Assembly (NCBI GenBank): GCA_009937425.1
Contig: JAACFO010000001.1
Coordinates: 1 to 64,000, forward strand
Source: Gammaproteobacteria bacterium
Lineage (GTDB): Bacteria; Pseudomonadota; Gammaproteobacteria; HK1
DNA: 64,000 bases
Direction: 5' to 3'
The notes below the pieces were generated by a model, which searched no databases, was not told the origin of the DNA, and worked only from the letters and a program-made list of their open reading frames with translations. Below, piece by piece: positions 8,699-17,010 of this stretch. The position numbers were made by a program, and so were the translations under genes. The first letter of the stretch is position 1. Every line of letters begins with the position of its first letter.

Positions 8699-9153
8699 CT
8701 GCTGAGTTCACCGCGGATCACGTAGGCGAGCAATTTCGCAACCTGCTCGGGAGTACTTGCCACGGCCATCGCTGCAGCATCCACTTCCTTCAGCGCATGG
8801 TTTAGGTCGGAGTCGTGCAGGGTAATAACCGGTTTCGCTCTCGCGGCCGCGTAGCCGGCATCGAACGCTGCATTCCATTGCCGGTACTTATCGCCGAAAC
8901 GGACCACGACCACATCGGCCTGGTCGATCAGGGACCGCGTGCGTATGGCGTTCACTTTCGCGCCTTTGTTGTCTTTCCAAAAGGGCGAAGGCTCGTCGCC
9001 GAGGATCACAACACCGCAATCGTCGCTGTCGGAGTGATCGGTTACCGGGCCTGTGAGCGTGACTGGCAAGTCCAGGTCCTGCGCCGTCGACGCGATGCGT
9101 GCGCGCCAGTCAGTGTGGATTTCACCGGATAAATAAACAGTCCAATCGGACAT
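8695..9153 (-). CDS. ytoQ: YtoQ-family protein
   Basis: 152 aa, matching the YtoQ family: N-terminal WTVYLSGEIHTDWR, central DHSDSDDCGVVILGDEPSPFWKD, then ADVVVVRFGDKYRQWNAAFD. The fold is predicted to resemble nucleoside 2-deoxyribosyltransferases and related Rossmann proteins, but no function is established. It is the first gene of a two-gene unit with the FAD oxidase, with GTGA overlap. The ATG at 9153 gives the usual family length. Confidence 0.85.
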   Translation of the reverse strand: MSDWTVYLSGEIHTDWRARIASTAQDLDLPVTLTGPVTDHSDSDDCGVVILGDEPSPFWKDNKGAKVNAIRTRSLIDQADVVVVRFGDKYRQWNAAFDAGYAAARAKPVITLHDSDLNHALKEVDAAAMAVASTPEQVAKLLAYVIRGELSR

Positions 9154-9268
9154 GAGGCGCCTCCTCGAGATGAGCAGTGGATGAGTAACGATTCGGGCTA
9201 TGACGGCATAACATAGTTTGCTGGTGGAAAGGAACTGAATTTGTCACTCCATGGGAACGAATGGACTC

Positions 9269-9297
9269 CAGACAACGGGTAGGTCCGATCCTATACT
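9269..9297 (+). promoter_or_regulatory. Putative sigma70 promoter for the DUF4124 gene
   Basis: CAGACA, a 17-base spacer, then TATACT (four and five of six consensus bases), ending about 46 bases before the start codon at 9344. Confidence 0.5.
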
Positions 9298-9343
9298 CTA
9301 GAGATGCCACTTCGGGCCCCACGCGCCCCGCCAGGATTCACCA

Positions 9344-9826
9344 ATGTGCCGATTTACCATACTTCTGCTTGTAGCGATGTTAACCACCACCGCGGCCCAA
9401 GCCGCCAAGATGTACAAGTGGGTGGACGATAAAGGCGTCACGCATTTTTCCGCGCGCCAGCCCCCCCGGATGAATGCAGACAAGACCAAGCTGCAAGGCG
9501 GAACGGTGGAGCAGCCGCACGCCAACTCTGAATCCCAGGAGCTGGCAAGAATCAAGCGTAAGGATTTGGACAATCCCGGCTGGCAGGGATGCCACAGCAG
9601 TCTGTGTCAGCTGGTGCAGCGAATCGATGCGGCTTGTCAGACGAGCTTCTGCAGCCGCGCAAAAAAGTACAGCAAGGGATGCACATCGGCCACCTGCCAG
9701 ACGAAAAAACTGGCTTTCGAAAAAGATATGCAAAACCGCGTGAAGGTCCAGAACGATATGCGGCAACAACAAGCCATTAATGCGAGCGCCACACCCGCGG
9801 CGCCGCCTTCCCAGAATCAGGATTGA
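9344..9826 (+). CDS. Secreted DUF4124 protein with three CX4C repeats
   Basis: 160 aa. A signal peptide (about 1-20, ending AQA) is followed by a DUF4124 module, MYKWVDDKGVTHFSARQP, a small envelope domain widespread in gammaproteobacteria with no defined function. The second half carries CHSSLC, CQTSFC and CTSATC, each separated by exactly nine residues, giving a 15-residue period. The C-terminus is charged and then Ala/Gln-rich. A periplasmic, disulfide-bonded protein is likely. It has its own promoter and converges on cls. The cysteine ladder is not part of DUF4124 as I know it. Confidence 0.8.
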   Translation: MCRFTILLLVAMLTTTAAQAAKMYKWVDDKGVTHFSARQPPRMNADKTKLQGGTVEQPHANSESQELARIKRKDLDNPGWQGCHSSLCQLVQRIDAACQTSFCSRAKKYSKGCTSATCQTKKLAFEKDMQNRVKVQNDMRQQQAINASATPAAPPSQNQD

Positions 9827-9840
9827 GCGACCGCTACCGG

Positions 9841-11274
9841 CTACTGAATGGGAGCCATCAGGCGCGCGACCCCGACGCCGAACTTGAACCACACGGATTG
9901 CGCGTCCAACTCCTCCTGTTCGACCAGGCGCGCATTGTCGAAATCTTGCTCTAACATGGTCTTCACGCGTGCACCGAATTCCTCATCCACGACCAATAGT
10001 GTGATTTCGAAATTCAACCGAAAGGAACGATTGTCCAGGTTCGCCGTTCCCACCGCCGAGACGTCATCGTCTACCAACATCACTTTCTCGTGCAGAAATC
10101 CCGGCTGGTAGCGGAAAAGCCTGACTCCATAAGGTCTAGTTTCGCTGTAATAGGAAAATGACGAAAGCCACACAAGAACGTGGTCGGCCCTTTCCGGTAA
10201 TAGAATGCGAACGTCCACGCCACGCAAGGCAGCGATCTGCAGCGCCGCGACAACTTTGGGATCGGGCACGAAGTAGGGAGACGCAATCCAAACGCGGTGC
10301 TTTGCCGAATGGATGGCGTGCAGGAAGAAAAGTCCGCAGGTTTCCAGATCGTCGGCCGGGCCCGAGGGAATAACCAGAACGTTCTTGTCACCACTGTGCG
10401 ATCGTTTCGGAGACCAGTTGACATCCGGCACCTCATGGGTCGCCCAGTACCAATCCTCGATGAATGCGAACTGCACCGCCTGAACGCAGGGACCTCGAAC
10501 GCAAATGTACGTGTCGCGCCACGGGCCGAATTCCTTACCACGGCCCATGTACTCGTCGCCAACATTCAATCCGCCGGTAAAAGCGGCTCGCCCGTCTACG
10601 ATTACCACCTTGCGATGATTACGGAAGTTGAGCTGGAACCGATTGCGAATACCCTTTGTCGTGTTAAAGGGGCTTACGTGGACGCCGGCGTCTGTTAGCT
10701 CCCTCAGATAACTGCCCGGTAGCCGAATGCAACCGATTTCATCGTAGAGAAGGTGAACGCGAACACCCAGCCTTGCTTTCTTAACCAATGCGGCCTGAAA
10801 TTCGCGGCCCAGTTCGTCGTCCTTGATGATGAAGAACTGCACCAGCACGTAGTCCTGCGCGGACTCGATAGCTTCGAATATGGCGTCGAATGTCTGCTTG
10901 CCATCGACAAGCAGATCCGCGTCGTTGTAGCGGGTGAACGGCATGGCAGCCAGCTCCTCCATGACCCGGAAGTTCATATGACCTTCCTTGAGATGGACCA
11001 CGAAATTCGGCAACTCCGGAACGACCCGGTCGATTATCGGCTGCATGTCTTTGTTCTCTGTGCGCCGTGCGTCGATGTAACCGTGATACTTGGTGCGCCC
11101 GAAAACCCAGTACAACGGAACGGCCACATAGGGGAAGGTGAGCAGGCTCACGATCCAGGCAATGGAACCCTGGGAAGTACGAACCGTCATCACCGCATCC
11201 ACGGCGAAAACTATGCCGGAGACATAGAAAAAACCTGCGACGGCAACACCGAGAATTATCCACTCTTCGCTGAT
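9841..11274 (-). CDS. cls: Cardiolipin synthase (phospholipase D family)
   Basis: Membrane enzyme that joins phosphatidylglycerol molecules into cardiolipin. Both HKD motifs are present (NHRKVVIVDG and LHEKVMLVDD), with downstream GTANLDNRS. The track starts at GTG 11202, but the frame is open upstream and encodes a first transmembrane helix (WIILGVAVAGFFYVSGIVF) expected in ClsA proteins. No ATG, GTG or TTG lies there. The best candidate is ATC at 11274, seven bases after GGGAG and overlapping the EamA stop as TAATC, giving 477 aa against 486 in E. coli ClsA. Initiation at ATC is inference; GTG 11202 is the conservative alternative. Confidence 0.87.
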   Translation of the reverse strand: MSEEWIILGVAVAGFFYVSGIVFAVDAVMTVRTSQGSIAWIVSLLTFPYVAVPLYWVFGRTKYHGYIDARRTENKDMQPIIDRVVPELPNFVVHLKEGHMNFRVMEELAAMPFTRYNDADLLVDGKQTFDAIFEAIESAQDYVLVQFFIIKDDELGREFQAALVKKARLGVRVHLLYDEIGCIRLPGSYLRELTDAGVHVSPFNTTKGIRNRFQLNFRNHRKVVIVDGRAAFTGGLNVGDEYMGRGKEFGPWRDTYICVRGPCVQAVQFAFIEDWYWATHEVPDVNWSPKRSHSGDKNVLVIPSGPADDLETCGLFFLHAIHSAKHRVWIASPYFVPDPKVVAALQIAALRGVDVRILLPERADHVLVWLSSFSYYSETRPYGVRLFRYQPGFLHEKVMLVDDDVSAVGTANLDNRSFRLNFEITLLVVDEEFGARVKTMLEQDFDNARLVEQEELDAQSVWFKFGVGVARLMAPIQ

Positions 11275-12173
11275 TACTTTTCTCCCTTTGGCGGCTGACG
11301 CTTCACGGCCAGCATCATCTGCAGACCAACGAGAATGAGCACCATGCTGACAATCATTATGAGGGTTATCGGCTGTTGGAAAAACAGCAATGCCAACACG
11401 GCGACGATGAGTGGAATGACACTGTAAACGAAACTTGATGTGCGTGTAGGCCCGATCTCTCGAATGCTCAGGTTATATAAGAGATAGCCGAGTCCCGATC
11501 CGCAGATCCCCATATAGATCACCGACAGCAAAGAGGCGCGGGATATCTTCTGAATTTCGCCGAGCGGTGCTTCCTGCGGTGCAAGGAACAGTAACATCAG
11601 AACTCCGAACAGGGTCGCGTAGAACGTCAGAGTAAAGCCGGAATACCTGTCAAGCATGGTTCTGATCAGGAGCGCGTATACCACCCAACAGACGACCGAC
11701 AAAAGCATCAGCAGGTCACCCTTGTTGAACCGAAAGGCCAGGATGGTGTCGATATCTCCCCTGGAGAGCAGGATCAGCACCCCGAGAAAGGCGACGAGGA
11801 CGCCTGCATAGTTGCCGCGACTGAGTCGCTCCTTAATCACGATAGCCGCCGCGACACTCGTCAGAACGGGGCTCAGCGCATTGATGATGGCGGTATTCGC
11901 CACTTCCGTGTAGCGCAGACTCAGGAAGAAGAAATAGTGGTAACCGACAATCCCGAATAAACCCAATAGCAGCGCCGGAACGATGTCACGCCTGCGCAGA
12001 TCCAGGGCGCTGCCCTTGTAGTGCAGCAGCAGGCTGCTCAAGAACAGCAGGGCAATGAAATAACGCAGTAGCGTGGTTGTTAGCGGGCCAAGATCAAGCG
12101 TCGTATACTTGCCGGCAATGTAGCTGCCGGAGAACAACGCGCTGGTCATGAGCGGAAGCAGGACTCTATTCAT
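11274..12173 (-). CDS. EamA-family (DMT superfamily) transporter
   Basis: 299-aa integral membrane protein with about ten hydrophobic helices arranged as two EamA repeats of five, and the N-terminal FSGSYIAGKYTTLDLGP typical of RhaT/YdcZ-like drug/metabolite exporters. The substrate is unknown; many relatives export amino acids or metabolites. It is first in a unit with cls: its TAA stop overlaps the proposed cls start. It is divergent from asnS with about 55 bases between the coding regions. Confidence 0.87.
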   Translation of the reverse strand: MNRVLLPLMTSALFSGSYIAGKYTTLDLGPLTTTLLRYFIALLFLSSLLLHYKGSALDLRRRDIVPALLLGLFGIVGYHYFFFLSLRYTEVANTAIINALSPVLTSVAAAIVIKERLSRGNYAGVLVAFLGVLILLSRGDIDTILAFRFNKGDLLMLLSVVCWVVYALLIRTMLDRYSGFTLTFYATLFGVLMLLFLAPQEAPLGEIQKISRASLLSVIYMGICGSGLGYLLYNLSIREIGPTRTSSFVYSVIPLIVAVLALLFFQQPITLIMIVSMVLILVGLQMMLAVKRQPPKGEK

Positions 12174-12229
12174 AGACGCGGCGCGCTCGCGGCAGATTAC
12201 CCGAGAGGATGGGCCAGAGGATAGCCATT

Positions 12230-13627
12230 ATGGCAGAGGTTAGCGTTAGCAAACTGCTCGCCGGTGGAGTGCCGGTGGGTAGCGACGTGACACTGAAGGG
12301 CTGGGTGCGAACGCGCCGGGATTCCAAGCAGGGCTTTTCGTTCATCAACTTGCATGACGGCTCCTGCTTCGACGCCATCCAGGTAGTCGCCGATAAGTCG
12401 ATACCCGGCTACGAGGATGCGATCCTGCACCTGACCGCAGGTTGCGCCATCGTTGCCAGTGGCGAGCTGGTGCAATCCAAAGGGCGCGGCCAGAGTGTCG
12501 AGGTACAAGCGAGCAGCATCGAGGTGCTCGGTTGGGTCGACGACCCGGATACCTATCCCGTGTCCGCCAAGCGGCACACCTTCGAGCATTTACGCGAAGT
12601 TGCCCATCTGCGGCCTCGGACAAATACCATTGGAGCCATCGCCCGCTTGCGCCACAGTCTCGCCCAGGCGATACACCGTTATTTGAGCGACAACGGCTTC
12701 GTATGGATCCACACGCCCATCATTACCGCCAGCGACTGCGAGGGCGCCGGGGAACTGTTCCGGGTCAGCACGCTGGATTTTGCCAATATTCCCAGGGACG
12801 ACCAGAACAACCCGGATTTTTCCGCCGACTTCTTCGGCAGGGAAGCGTTTTTGACCGTGTCCGGACAGCTCAACGTCGAGTGCTATTGTCTCGCGCTTTC
12901 CAAAGTGTACACCTTTGGTCCGACCTTCAGAGCTGAGAATTCCAACACCAGCCGCCACCTGGCCGAGTTCTGGATGGTCGAGCCCGAAATCGCATTCGCG
13001 GATCTGGACGACAACGCCGACCTGGCGGAATCCATTCTGAAGAACGTCATAAAAGACGTTCTTGAAGAACGCGGCGACGACATTGCATTTTTTGCCGAGC
13101 GCATCGACAAGACCGTGATATCGCGGCTCGAAGGATTGGTGCAGTCGGAATTTGCGCGTATGGACTACAGTGAAGCCATCGACATTCTCAGTCGCGCCAA
13201 CAAGAATTTCGAATTTCCCGTCGAGTGGGGACTGGACCTGCAGTCAGAACACGAGCGCTATCTCGCCGAGGAGCACGTGGGACGACCCGTGGTGGTCATG
13301 AACTACCCGGAGGAGATCAAGGCCTTCTACATGCGCCGCAATGACGACGGCAAAACCGTCGCCGCCATGGATGTACTGGTCCCCGGCGCCGGCGAAATTA
13401 TTGGCGGCAGTCAACGCGAGGAACGCCTCGAGGTGCTGGACAAACAACTGAAAAAGATGGGCCTGAGCGAGCAACTGTGGTGGTACCGGGATCTGCGCCG
13501 TTACGGCACTGTACCCCATGCGGGTTTTGGATTGGGCTTCGAACGGCTGCTCTACTACATCACCGGCATGGCGAACGTCCGGGATTTGATCCCATTTCCG
13601 AGAACGCCGAAGAGCGCGCCATTTTAG
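12230..13627 (+). CDS. asnS: Asparaginyl-tRNA synthetase
   Basis: Class IIb aminoacyl-tRNA synthetase charging tRNA-Asn. An N-terminal OB anticodon-binding domain ([15 protein letters not shown]) is followed by the catalytic core with [21 protein letters not shown] (motif 2) and [15 protein letters not shown] (motif 3). The ATG at 12230 gives 465 aa, essentially the E. coli length; the track start at 12209 adds seven residues with no homology. The C-terminus [10 protein letters not shown] matches the family end. Monocistronic, divergent from the EamA gene. Confidence 0.97.
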   Translation: MAEVSVSKLLAGGVPVGSDVTLKGWVRTRRDSKQGFSFINLHDGSCFDAIQVVADKSIPGYEDAILHLTAGCAIVASGELVQSKGRGQSVEVQASSIEVLGWVDDPDTYPVSAKRHTFEHLREVAHLRPRTNTIGAIARLRHSLAQAIHRYLSDNGFVWIHTPIITASDCEGAGELFRVSTLDFANIPRDDQNNPDFSADFFGREAFLTVSGQLNVECYCLALSKVYTFGPTFRAENSNTSRHLAEFWMVEPEIAFADLDDNADLAESILKNVIKDVLEERGDDIAFFAERIDKTVISRLEGLVQSEFARMDYSEAIDILSRANKNFEFPVEWGLDLQSEHERYLAEEHVGRPVVVMNYPEEIKAFYMRRNDDGKTVAAMDVLVPGAGEIIGGSQREERLEVLDKQLKKMGLSEQLWWYRDLRRYGTVPHAGFGLGFERLLYYITGMANVRDLIPFPRTPKSAPF

Positions 13628-13631
13628 ACGT

Positions 13632-14879
13632 TTAGTTTTGCATCAACCGGCGCCTCAGCAGGTTCACGGCGCTGATAACCGCATATTGACGAATCCGCTG
13701 GCGATCGCCAGGCAGCTGCACCCGCTGCGCTTCGCTGACACCGTCCATGGCGAGTCCCAGAAAGACCGTGCCCACGGGCTGGCCTTCCTGTTCGGCCGGT
13801 CCCGCCACTCCCGTCGTGGCCAGGGCAACGTCCGCACGCAGTGCCCGGCGCGCGCCTTCGGCCATGGCCTTGGCGGCGTTTGCCGACACCACCGGCCCCT
13901 GCGGGACTCCCAGCAGTGAAAACTTCACGTCACTCGCGTAGGAAACGATACCGCCGCGGAACACGTCACTGGCGCCAGGTACCGAGGTGAAGCGCGCACC
14001 CATCAGTCCTCCCGTGAGCGATTCCGCCACGCCGAGGCTGAGCCCGCGTTCCCGCAACATGTCGATGACGACGGACTCCATGCTGTCGTCGTCGACGCCG
14101 AAGACCAGATCTCCGATTATCCCTCTAAGACGTGCTTCCTCATCGGCAAGAATCGATTCGGCTTCCTGCGCGCTGCCGGCCTTGGCCGTGATGCGTACCT
14201 TGATGCCCTCGATACCGCTCGCTTGAAAGGCCAAGGTCGGATTGCCCAGCACGTCGAGCTCATCGATGCGCCCGGCAAGCATCTCGGCCAGCCCTGACTC
14301 CGAGTGCCCCCAGGTGCGCAGCACCCGGCTTCTGATCACCGCCGCAAGACCGGCGCGCTTCTGCAGGTCCGGAATAACCGTGCCAATCAGCATTTCGCGC
14401 ATCTCATGGGGAACACCGGGAACCGCGTACAAGACCTTGCCGTTCACCGGGCACAGGAGCCCCGGAGCGGTGCCCGGCATCTGAGGAATGACCGTTGCCC
14501 CTTCCGGGACATCTGCCTGGCGCAGGTTATTGTCGGACATCTCCCGACCCCTGGCGGTGAACATGGCGCGGATGCGATCGCCGATCTCCGGGTGGCGCAC
14601 CAGTACCACGCCCATGACCTCGGCGATGGCCTCACGGGTAATGTCGTCCTGGGTGGGCCCCAGGCCGCCACACAGGATCACGGCGTCGCTGCGTTCCAGG
14701 CCGAGGCGGATGCTCGATACCATGCGCTCGAAATTGTCGCCGACCTTGGTCTGAAAGTGAGAGTCGATGCCGGCCAGCGCCAGATGCTCACCCATCCACG
14801 ACGAATTGGTGTCGACAATCTGACCGAGCAACAGCTCGGTACCAACCGCGATTACTTCGCAACGCATTCGTTTTTCCAC
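13632..14879 (-). CDS. cinA: CinA-family protein with NMN amidohydrolase domain
   Basis: 415 aa. The N-terminal MoaB/MogA-like domain (CEVIAVGTELLLGQIVDTNS, CGGLGPTQDDITREAI) corresponds to COG1058, whose relatives hydrolyse ADP-ribose. The C-terminal domain (SLGVAESLTGGLMGARFTSVPGASDVFRGG, ATTGVAGP) is the PncC nicotinamide-mononucleotide deamidase. The fused protein recycles pyridine nucleotides. GTG 14879 is used here; ATG 14867 (MRCEVIAVG) is an alternative. The 3' part of the preceding secreted-protein gene overlaps its start by about 90 bases on the same strand. Last gene of the enolase-paralogue operon. Confidence 0.92.
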   Translation of the reverse strand: MEKRMRCEVIAVGTELLLGQIVDTNSSWMGEHLALAGIDSHFQTKVGDNFERMVSSIRLGLERSDAVILCGGLGPTQDDITREAIAEVMGVVLVRHPEIGDRIRAMFTARGREMSDNNLRQADVPEGATVIPQMPGTAPGLLCPVNGKVLYAVPGVPHEMREMLIGTVIPDLQKRAGLAAVIRSRVLRTWGHSESGLAEMLAGRIDELDVLGNPTLAFQASGIEGIKVRITAKAGSAQEAESILADEEARLRGIIGDLVFGVDDDSMESVVIDMLRERGLSLGVAESLTGGLMGARFTSVPGASDVFRGGIVSYASDVKFSLLGVPQGPVVSANAAKAMAEGARRALRADVALATTGVAGPAEQEGQPVGTVFLGLAMDGVSEAQRVQLPGDRQRIRQYAVISAVNLLRRRLMQN

Positions 14880-15714
14880 TGTTCGCCGTCGTCATGATAA
14901 CCCGGGAAGGCTTTGCTCCCTGCTGAAAACCCATGGCCTCGTGGGCGTAGGGTTCGCCCATGAACATACCCGATTCGGATGAGAACGCGAGCCGCTCGGG
15001 AAGTGACACCGAGATCCAGGCTACCGCCTTGCCAAATGAGGAAAGCACCGGCTCCAGAGCCTCGAGATTCGGCAATGCAAAGGCGCTTATGTCGGCGCGA
15101 AGGTTCATCTCGGGGGAGTTGCGATGAACCTTTTCGGTAACGCTCAGAACGACGTTTGATTGCAACGGGTGGCTGCCTTGCGGGGGAATCTCGAATTCGC
15201 CCTGGCTGTCGAAATCCGTCAGCGCGGCGGCGCCGAACCCCCGGTGAAACAGACGAACTCTTGCTCGATTGTCGCCAGGTGCGCTATTGACCGAAGAGCT
15301 ACGCAGGGTCGCGTGAATCCGCGACTCGCCGAAGCCCGCAAACTTGTACGCCACGCACAAACGCACGGTAACGGAAACAAGGCCGCTCCAATCGCCTGTA
15401 ATGGTCAATCGATCCATGAGCAATGCCCCGGCTTCTCCACCGTTGGAACCCACGCCGCGGATCTGCCCGCCGGCAGCGCTGGCGATCAGTAACCCCCGCG
15501 CAAGGCTGGCCGTGGCCCGCGTATGGCCGAGTAAAAGGTGCTCGTTGTCATCGTCGAGAACACTGGACTCCTGACAACTCACCTTGCCGTCGGTCATGGA
15601 GAACTCCTGGACGCCCCGGCAGTTCGCCCTCACGAATGCCGCTTCCACCACCGCAGGCAGGGTGCCGAGCACGTGCAGCACCGCAAGCAGCAAACTTATT
15701 CTCACCCCCGTCAC
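14788..15714 (-). CDS. Secreted protein of unknown function, coupled to the enolase-like gene
   Basis: I do not recognise a family. Starting at GTG 15714, which overlaps the enolase-paralogue stop as GTGA, the product is 308 aa. It has a clear signal peptide (SLLLAVLHVLGTLPAVVEA, cleavage near AFVRANC). The mature part is beta-rich in appearance, with CRGVQEF and CQESSVL near the N-terminus. The track start at 15801 lies inside the enolase gene and is unlikely. The frame continues about 90 bases into cinA; the last 30 or so residues are basic and look less protein-like, so a frameshift or simple overlap is possible. Its partners are the hydroxyacid/kinase/enolase genes. Confidence 0.6.
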   Translation of the reverse strand: MTGVRISLLLAVLHVLGTLPAVVEAAFVRANCRGVQEFSMTDGKVSCQESSVLDDDNEHLLLGHTRATASLARGLLIASAAGGQIRGVGSNGGEAGALLMDRLTITGDWSGLVSVTVRLCVAYKFAGFGESRIHATLRSSSVNSAPGDNRARVRLFHRGFGAAALTDFDSQGEFEIPPQGSHPLQSNVVLSVTEKVHRNSPEMNLRADISAFALPNLEALEPVLSSFGKAVAWISVSLPERLAFSSESGMFMGEPYAHEAMGFQQGAKPSRVIMTTANSGKTNALRSNRGWYRAVARSDCRHQFVVDG

Positions 15715-17003
15715 CGTGACCCCCGCCCACCGAGGGCCGACGCGCCCGCGAACCGCGCCCGCTCGCCAAGTGCGGCCTCGACACGCAAGACTTCGTTCCA
15801 CTTGGCCATGCGCTCGGAACGTGCGAAGGAACCGACTTTGAGCTGGGGTGCGCCCCAGCCGATGGCCAGATGCACGATGGTCGTGTCCTCTGTTTCACCG
15901 GAGCGTGCAGAGACAATGGCGTCCCAGCCCGCATCACGGGAAGCGTCGAGAGCCTGCCGGGCTTCGCTGAGCGTGCCCGCCTGATTGGGCTTGATGAGCA
16001 CGGCGTTGCAGGCACCGATAGCGGCAGCGTGTTCGACCCGCGCCGCGCTTGTCACCAGATAATCGTCACCAACGATCTGTAGGCGCTTACCAAAGCGCGC
16101 GGTGAAAGCCCGCAGGCCCTCCTCGTCGTCCTCGGCCAACGGGTCCTCCACGGAGACGATGGGATAGCGCCCGATCCAGGCGCCAAGGCGCTCGATGAAA
16201 CCGTCGCTGTCGAGTTCATCACCGTCCAGGGAAAGCTTGTAGCGTCCCCGTTGGCCAAACTCCGAGGCGGCGATGTCGAGAGCAATGGCGACCTGATCCA
16301 CGGGCTTCAGCCCCGCTGCTTCTATGGCTTTCGACAAATACTCCAGAGCCTCTTCGTTACTGGAAAACTCCGGCCAATAGCCACCCTCATCTGCGACCCC
16401 CCGTAACCTCCCCTGGGCCTCCAGCAACTGCCCGGCGGCGGCATACACTTCGGCGGTCCACACCAAAGCCTGATCGAATGACTCGGCACCCGGCGCAACG
16501 ATCATGAAATCCTGCACGTCCACACGACCGCCGGCGTGGGCACCGCCGCCAAATATCTGAATCTCCGGCAGCGGCAAGACCACATCCCCATCGCCCGCCA
16601 GATGCCGCCACAGTGGCACACGGTTAGCGGCCGCCGCGGCGTGGGCGCTGGCCATGGAAACAGCGACGGTGGCGTTGGCCCCCAGGCGGCCTTTGTTCTC
16701 GGTGCCGTCGAGGCGGCAAAGAAGTGCGTCCACGGCCACCTGATCAACCGCATCCATGTGCCGCAAAGCATCCGCGATCTCAACGCGAATATTGGCCAGG
16801 GCGCGCTGCACATCGCGGCCCCCGAGGGCATCCCCGCCGTCGCGAAGGTCCACGGCCTCGCCGCTGCCGGTGGAAGCGCCGGCGGGGGCGATGGCGCGCC
16901 CGCAGCTGCCGTCGCGCAAGATCACCTGGGCCTCTACCGTGGGCCGGCCACGGGAATCCCAGACACGCATGGCCGACACGTCGTTAATGCGAGTATCGCT
17001 CAT
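15711..17003 (-). CDS. Enolase paralogue with altered active site
   Basis: 430 aa, full enolase length, with MRVWDSRGRPTVEAQV, AGASTGSGEAVDLRDGG, ADEGGY and SGETEDTTIVHLAIGW. The metal ligands (LDIAASEF, EDP, GDDYLVTS) and the catalytic lysines (LIKPNQAGT, MAKWNEVLRVE) are retained. Compared with yeast enolase, the QEFMI glutamate (Glu168) is Asp (QDFMI), the SHRSGE histidine (His373) is Ala (SARSGE), and INGG is IFGG. It lies in an operon with a D-2-hydroxyacid dehydrogenase and a kinase rather than beside pyrG as housekeeping eno often does. It may dehydrate 2-phosphoglycerate slowly or a related phosphohydroxyacid. ATG 17003. Confidence 0.85.
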   Translation of the reverse strand: MSDTRINDVSAMRVWDSRGRPTVEAQVILRDGSCGRAIAPAGASTGSGEAVDLRDGGDALGGRDVQRALANIRVEIADALRHMDAVDQVAVDALLCRLDGTENKGRLGANATVAVSMASAHAAAAANRVPLWRHLAGDGDVVLPLPEIQIFGGGAHAGGRVDVQDFMIVAPGAESFDQALVWTAEVYAAAGQLLEAQGRLRGVADEGGYWPEFSSNEEALEYLSKAIEAAGLKPVDQVAIALDIAASEFGQRGRYKLSLDGDELDSDGFIERLGAWIGRYPIVSVEDPLAEDDEEGLRAFTARFGKRLQIVGDDYLVTSAARVEHAAAIGACNAVLIKPNQAGTLSEARQALDASRDAGWDAIVSARSGETEDTTIVHLAIGWGAPQLKVGSFARSERMAKWNEVLRVEAALGERARFAGASALGGRGSR

Positions 17004-17010
17004 GACTGGC

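Noticed and set aside
15711-17003. Call as housekeeping enolase eno
   Set aside because: Key active-site residues differ and the genomic context is an unusual kinase/dehydrogenase operon.
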